A stretch of 35,387 nucleotides of DNA from an uncultured Acidimicrobiales bacterium (GTDB lineage Bacteria; Actinomycetota; Acidimicrobiia; Acidimicrobiales; SHLQ01). The stretch spans positions 1-35,387 of the forward strand of contig CALHYX010000021.1 of the NCBI GenBank assembly GCA_938041035.1. The letters run 5' to 3'. This document shows positions 32,878 through 35,387 of the stretch, piece after piece. Made by a program: the position numbers and the translations under genes. The notes under the pieces were generated by a model. That model ran no database searches. It saw only the letters and a program-made list of their open reading frames with translations, and was not told the DNA's origin. Every line of letters begins with the position of its first letter. The first letter of the stretch is position 1.

Positions 32878-34424
32878 TGGCTGGCGCCCTCTTTGGATTG
32901 TTCGGCGAGCACGAACTTACGGATCTTGCCGACGCTCGTGCGGGGGAGTTCGGGGAGGAAGGTCACGTCTCTCGGCACCTTGGCCTTGCCGAGGTGATCG
33001 GCACACCAGGTGACGAGCTCGGCGGTCGCGGGTGGGTCGGCCGGGTCGGCGGCAACGACGAACGCGACCGGCACTTCGTCGCGCACGGCGTCGGGCGCGC
33101 CGACCACCGAGGCTTCGAGCACTCGGGGATGCGCGGTCAACACTTGTTCGACCTCGACGGTCGAGACGTTTTCGCCCGCCACCTTCAACACGTCGGACCG
33201 ACGGCCATCGAAGAAGAAGCGACCGTCGTCGCGGCGAGCCCGGTCGCCGGTGCGGAACCAGCCGCCGCGAAAGCTCGCTTCGGTGGTGGCGGGATCGTCG
33301 AGATAGCCGGCGAACAGGGTGATGCCGCGCGCACCGCCGACGACCACTTCGCCGACCTCGCCCGGCGCGACGGGCCGGCCGTCGGCGTCGTGGAGCTCGA
33401 CCGCGCAGCCGGGCGTGACGTAGCCCATCGACTCCGGGCGGGGCGAGGCAGCTTCGTCGGTGAGTACCGCGGGGATCGTCTCGGTCATGCCGTACAGCTG
33501 GCGGGGTCGGCAGCCGAACCACGTCGCGATCGTGTCGTACTGATCCTGGGCGATGTTCTGGGCGAACCAGCAGTGGCGCAGGGCAACGCCGTCGGTCGCC
33601 GAACCGCGGGCGAGAATCATGCGGATGGGGGCGGCGAACAGGCTGGCGCAGGTGGCCTGGTGGCGGGCGGCCTGGCCGAGAAAGCCGCTGGCCGAGAACG
33701 TGGACATCAACGCGACGGACGCCCCGGCCCACATTGCCGAGGCGAACGAGTAGTACTGCGCGTTGGCGTGAAAGAGCGGCAGGACGACGAGTTGGCGGTC
33801 GTCGGCGGTGAGCCCGGCCGCTTCGGCCATGGTCTTGCCGGCGAAGGCGTAGTTGGCCTGGGTGATCTCCACGCCCTTGGGGCGCCCGGTCGTGCCGCTG
33901 GTGAACATCACCGCCGCCCGGTCGGTGAGCGAAGGGAGGGGGACCTCGCTCACCCGGCCTGACGGCGGCGGTCCGACGTTTCCAGAGCCAATCTTGTTGG
34001 CGTCGGCTTCGTCGACTTCGATGATGGTCATGGCGGCCGGGGCCACGCTGCGGTAATCGTCGGCCCGGGCCACCGAACAAAACCCGACCCGGGGTTTGGT
34101 CCGGTCGAAGTGGTCGGCCAGTTCCGCGGGGCGGGCCATGGGGTCGCTCGGCACGATCCAGGCGCCGATGCGGTTGGCGGCCAGCCAGGCGGCGACGAAC
34201 GTCGGGTGGTTGGTCAGTGCCAGGTGCACGGCCATACCCGGCTCGACGCCGTGGTCGAGCAGGGTGGCGGCCAGGTCGACCACGCATGCGTCGAACTCGG
34301 CATAGGTCCACCGGGCGACCTCGCCCCTGGGCGCTTCGAAAACGAGGAACGGCGATGACCCGCGCGTCGCGACCGCGTTCGCCCAAACCTGGGCGATCGT
34401 CGTCGGGTCGGGCCAGTCGCTCAT
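32874..34424 (-). CDS. AMP-dependent acyl-CoA ligase (CaiC-like)
   Basis: 516 aa, normal for the class I adenylate-forming family. P-loop FTSGTTGRPKG (174-184), YGMTET, GGWFRTGDRARRDDGRFFF and the hinge GRRSDVLKVAGENV, ending with the catalytic Lys in PRTSVGKIRK. Overall similarity is greatest with crotonobetaine/carnitine-CoA ligase-like enzymes, which also act near Rieske trimethylamine oxygenases. It activates a carboxylate with ATP and CoA; the acid is unknown. It starts three bases after HyuB ends. Confidence 0.92.
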   Translation of the reverse strand: MSDWPDPTTIAQVWANAVATRGSSPFLVFEAPRGEVARWTYAEFDACVVDLAATLLDHGVEPGMAVHLALTNHPTFVAAWLAANRIGAWIVPSDPMARPAELADHFDRTKPRVGFCSVARADDYRSVAPAAMTIIEVDEADANKIGSGNVGPPPSGRVSEVPLPSLTDRAAVMFTSGTTGRPKGVEITQANYAFAGKTMAEAAGLTADDRQLVVLPLFHANAQYYSFASAMWAGASVALMSTFSASGFLGQAARHQATCASLFAAPIRMILARGSATDGVALRHCWFAQNIAQDQYDTIATWFGCRPRQLYGMTETIPAVLTDEAASPRPESMGYVTPGCAVELHDADGRPVAPGEVGEVVVGGARGITLFAGYLDDPATTEASFRGGWFRTGDRARRDDGRFFFDGRRSDVLKVAGENVSTVEVEQVLTAHPRVLEASVVGAPDAVRDEVPVAFVVAADPADPPATAELVTWCADHLGKAKVPRDVTFLPELPRTSVGKIRKFVLAEQSKEGASQ

Positions 34425-34427
34425 CGG

Positions 34428-35387
34428 CTAGACCGGCTCCCCGTAGCCGCCGCCTCCGGGTAGCTCGAGCCGGACGACGTCCTCGCCGGTGAGGCTGATC
34501 CGGGCCTGGGTTTCGACCGGCTCGCCGTTGACCTGGAAGCTGCCGGCCGCCCCCGGTTCACCACCGAAGACGCCCAGCGGTGGGTCGGCCAGCCGGCTGG
34601 TCACCGCGTTGAGCTGCCACGGCTTTTCGGTGTCGACGGTGAATTCGATGGTCTGGCCCAACCCGCCGGTCTGGGCGCCATCGCCGCCTGAGTCGGGCCG
34701 CAGCGACTTCTCCCGGAAGCGGATCGGCGCCGAGGCCTCCACGACCTCGATCGGCACCGCCGAAACGCCGGTCGGGTAGCTGCAGGCGTTGAGCCCGGGC
34801 TTGGACGCCCGAGCGCCGACGCCGCCGGCGTAGGTGAACATGGCGGTGATGAACGGGCTGCCATCGGGGTGGTTGCCGTTGACCTGCATGGTCCACACGG
34901 CGCCGGATCCTTCGGCCATCGCCGCCTCCGGCCGCACCTGGGCCAACGCCTTGAGCAGCGCATTGGGGAGGAACATGCCGACCACGTGCCGGGCGGTTCC
35001 CGGCTGCGGGGTCACGGCGTTGACGATCGACCCTTCGGGGGCTCGCACCTTGATCGGCCCGAGGCTGCCGTGGTTGTTCGGGATCTCCGGGTTCAGCACC
35101 GAACGGACGGTGAAGGTCGTGTAGGCGTGGGTGTAGTTCATCACCACGTTGATGCCCCACGGCGACGCCTCGGACGTGCCCTCGTAGTCGACGGTGATCT
35201 CGCCCGCCGCGGCGTCGACGATCAACGCGCACACGATGTCGACCTTGCTTCCGTCGGCCAGGTCGAGAACCGCGCTGGCATCGTAGGTGCCCGACGGGAG
35301 TTCGCGAATGCTGGCCCGGGTGGCGGCCTCGGATCGATCGATGATCTCGTCGGCCAGGGCTTCGATGTCGTCGAGGTCGTGGGCCTC
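34428..35387 (-). CDS. Hydantoinase B / oxoprolinase family, C-terminal part (cut by window edge)
   Basis: 320 codons are visible; the N-terminus is beyond the right edge. The frame is open through 35387. Typical segments are ALADEIIDRSEAATRASIRE, LPSGTYDA, YEGTSEASPWGINVVMNYTHAY, NPEIPNNHGSLGPIKV, APEGSIVNAVTPQPGTAR and the C-terminal ELPGGGGYGEP. These enzymes hydrolyse hydantoin-like rings or carboxylate ketones and normally pair with a HyuA subunit, expected outside the window. It heads the HyuB, ligase, Rieske operon seen here. Confidence 0.93.
   Translation of the reverse strand, partial: EAHDLDDIEALADEIIDRSEAATRASIRELPSGTYDASAVLDLADGSKVDIVCALIVDAAAGEITVDYEGTSEASPWGINVVMNYTHAYTTFTVRSVLNPEIPNNHGSLGPIKVRAPEGSIVNAVTPQPGTARHVVGMFLPNALLKALAQVRPEAAMAEGSGAVWTMQVNGNHPDGSPFITAMFTYAGGVGARASKPGLNACSYPTGVSAVPIEVVEASAPIRFREKSLRPDSGGDGAQTGGLGQTIEFTVDTEKPWQLNAVTSRLADPPLGVFGGEPGAAGSFQVNGEPVETQARISLTGEDVVRLELPGGGGYGEPV

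Noticed and set aside
1..35387. CRISPR arrays, insertion sequences, rRNA genes
   Set aside because: No spaced repeats, no transposase motifs and no rRNA-like sequence were seen.

Overview
The window is high-GC DNA from an actinobacterium. The lineage is probably a marine or freshwater Acidimicrobiia-like member. This rests on strong G/C third positions, a DUF1800 plus DUF1501 secreted pair, an F420-type (deazaflavin) nitroreductase-like protein, an LLM flavin oxidoreductase, a DUF222/HNH protein, and many genes whose start codon lies 6-7 bases after a TANNNT -10 box (leaderless transcripts). The exact lineage is inference.

Left end (1-4300): a tyrosine recombinase cut by the window edge, then a two-gene unit of visibly lower GC. 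The unit encodes a nucleoside-phosphorylase-fold protein and an HNH-nuclease-headed protein, and ends just before a tRNA-His/tRNA-Lys pair. A 9-bp direct repeat and a long hairpin lie between the unit and the 3' end of tRNA-Lys. This looks like one end of an integrated island carrying a possible conflict or defence module.

Middle (4300-16600): core-like genes. These are a DUF222/HNH protein, a YCII protein, an FHA-adenylate cyclase, an F420-type reductase, an ECF sigma factor overlapping an MltG-like transglycosylase, a divergent secreted beta-propeller lipoprotein, tRNA-Arg, and the DUF1800/DUF1501 pair.

Right part (16600-35387): catabolic and transport genes. Two amidohydrolase paralogues flank an LLM oxidoreductase. 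There are three Rieske oxygenase alpha subunits with no reductase in view, plus a GNAT protein, a VOC protein, a class I methyltransferase and an MDR dehydrogenase. A complete BMP-type ABC importer follows, then an acyl-CoA-ligase-like enzyme and the C-terminal part of a hydantoinase B/oxoprolinase. Together they suggest import and oxidative or hydrolytic breakdown of a nitrogen-containing organic compound; the substrate is not determined.

The most striking feature is at 23869-24384 (minus strand). It is a thioredoxin-fold lipoprotein whose catalytic W-x-P-W-C-P-H-C motif has TGA in place of the first Cys codon. The frame stays open for 102 further codons, including the cis-Pro motif. Twenty-six bases after the TGA is a hairpin with a GGUC loop, which fits a bacterial SECIS element. 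The gene is best read as a selenoprotein that ordinary gene callers would truncate.
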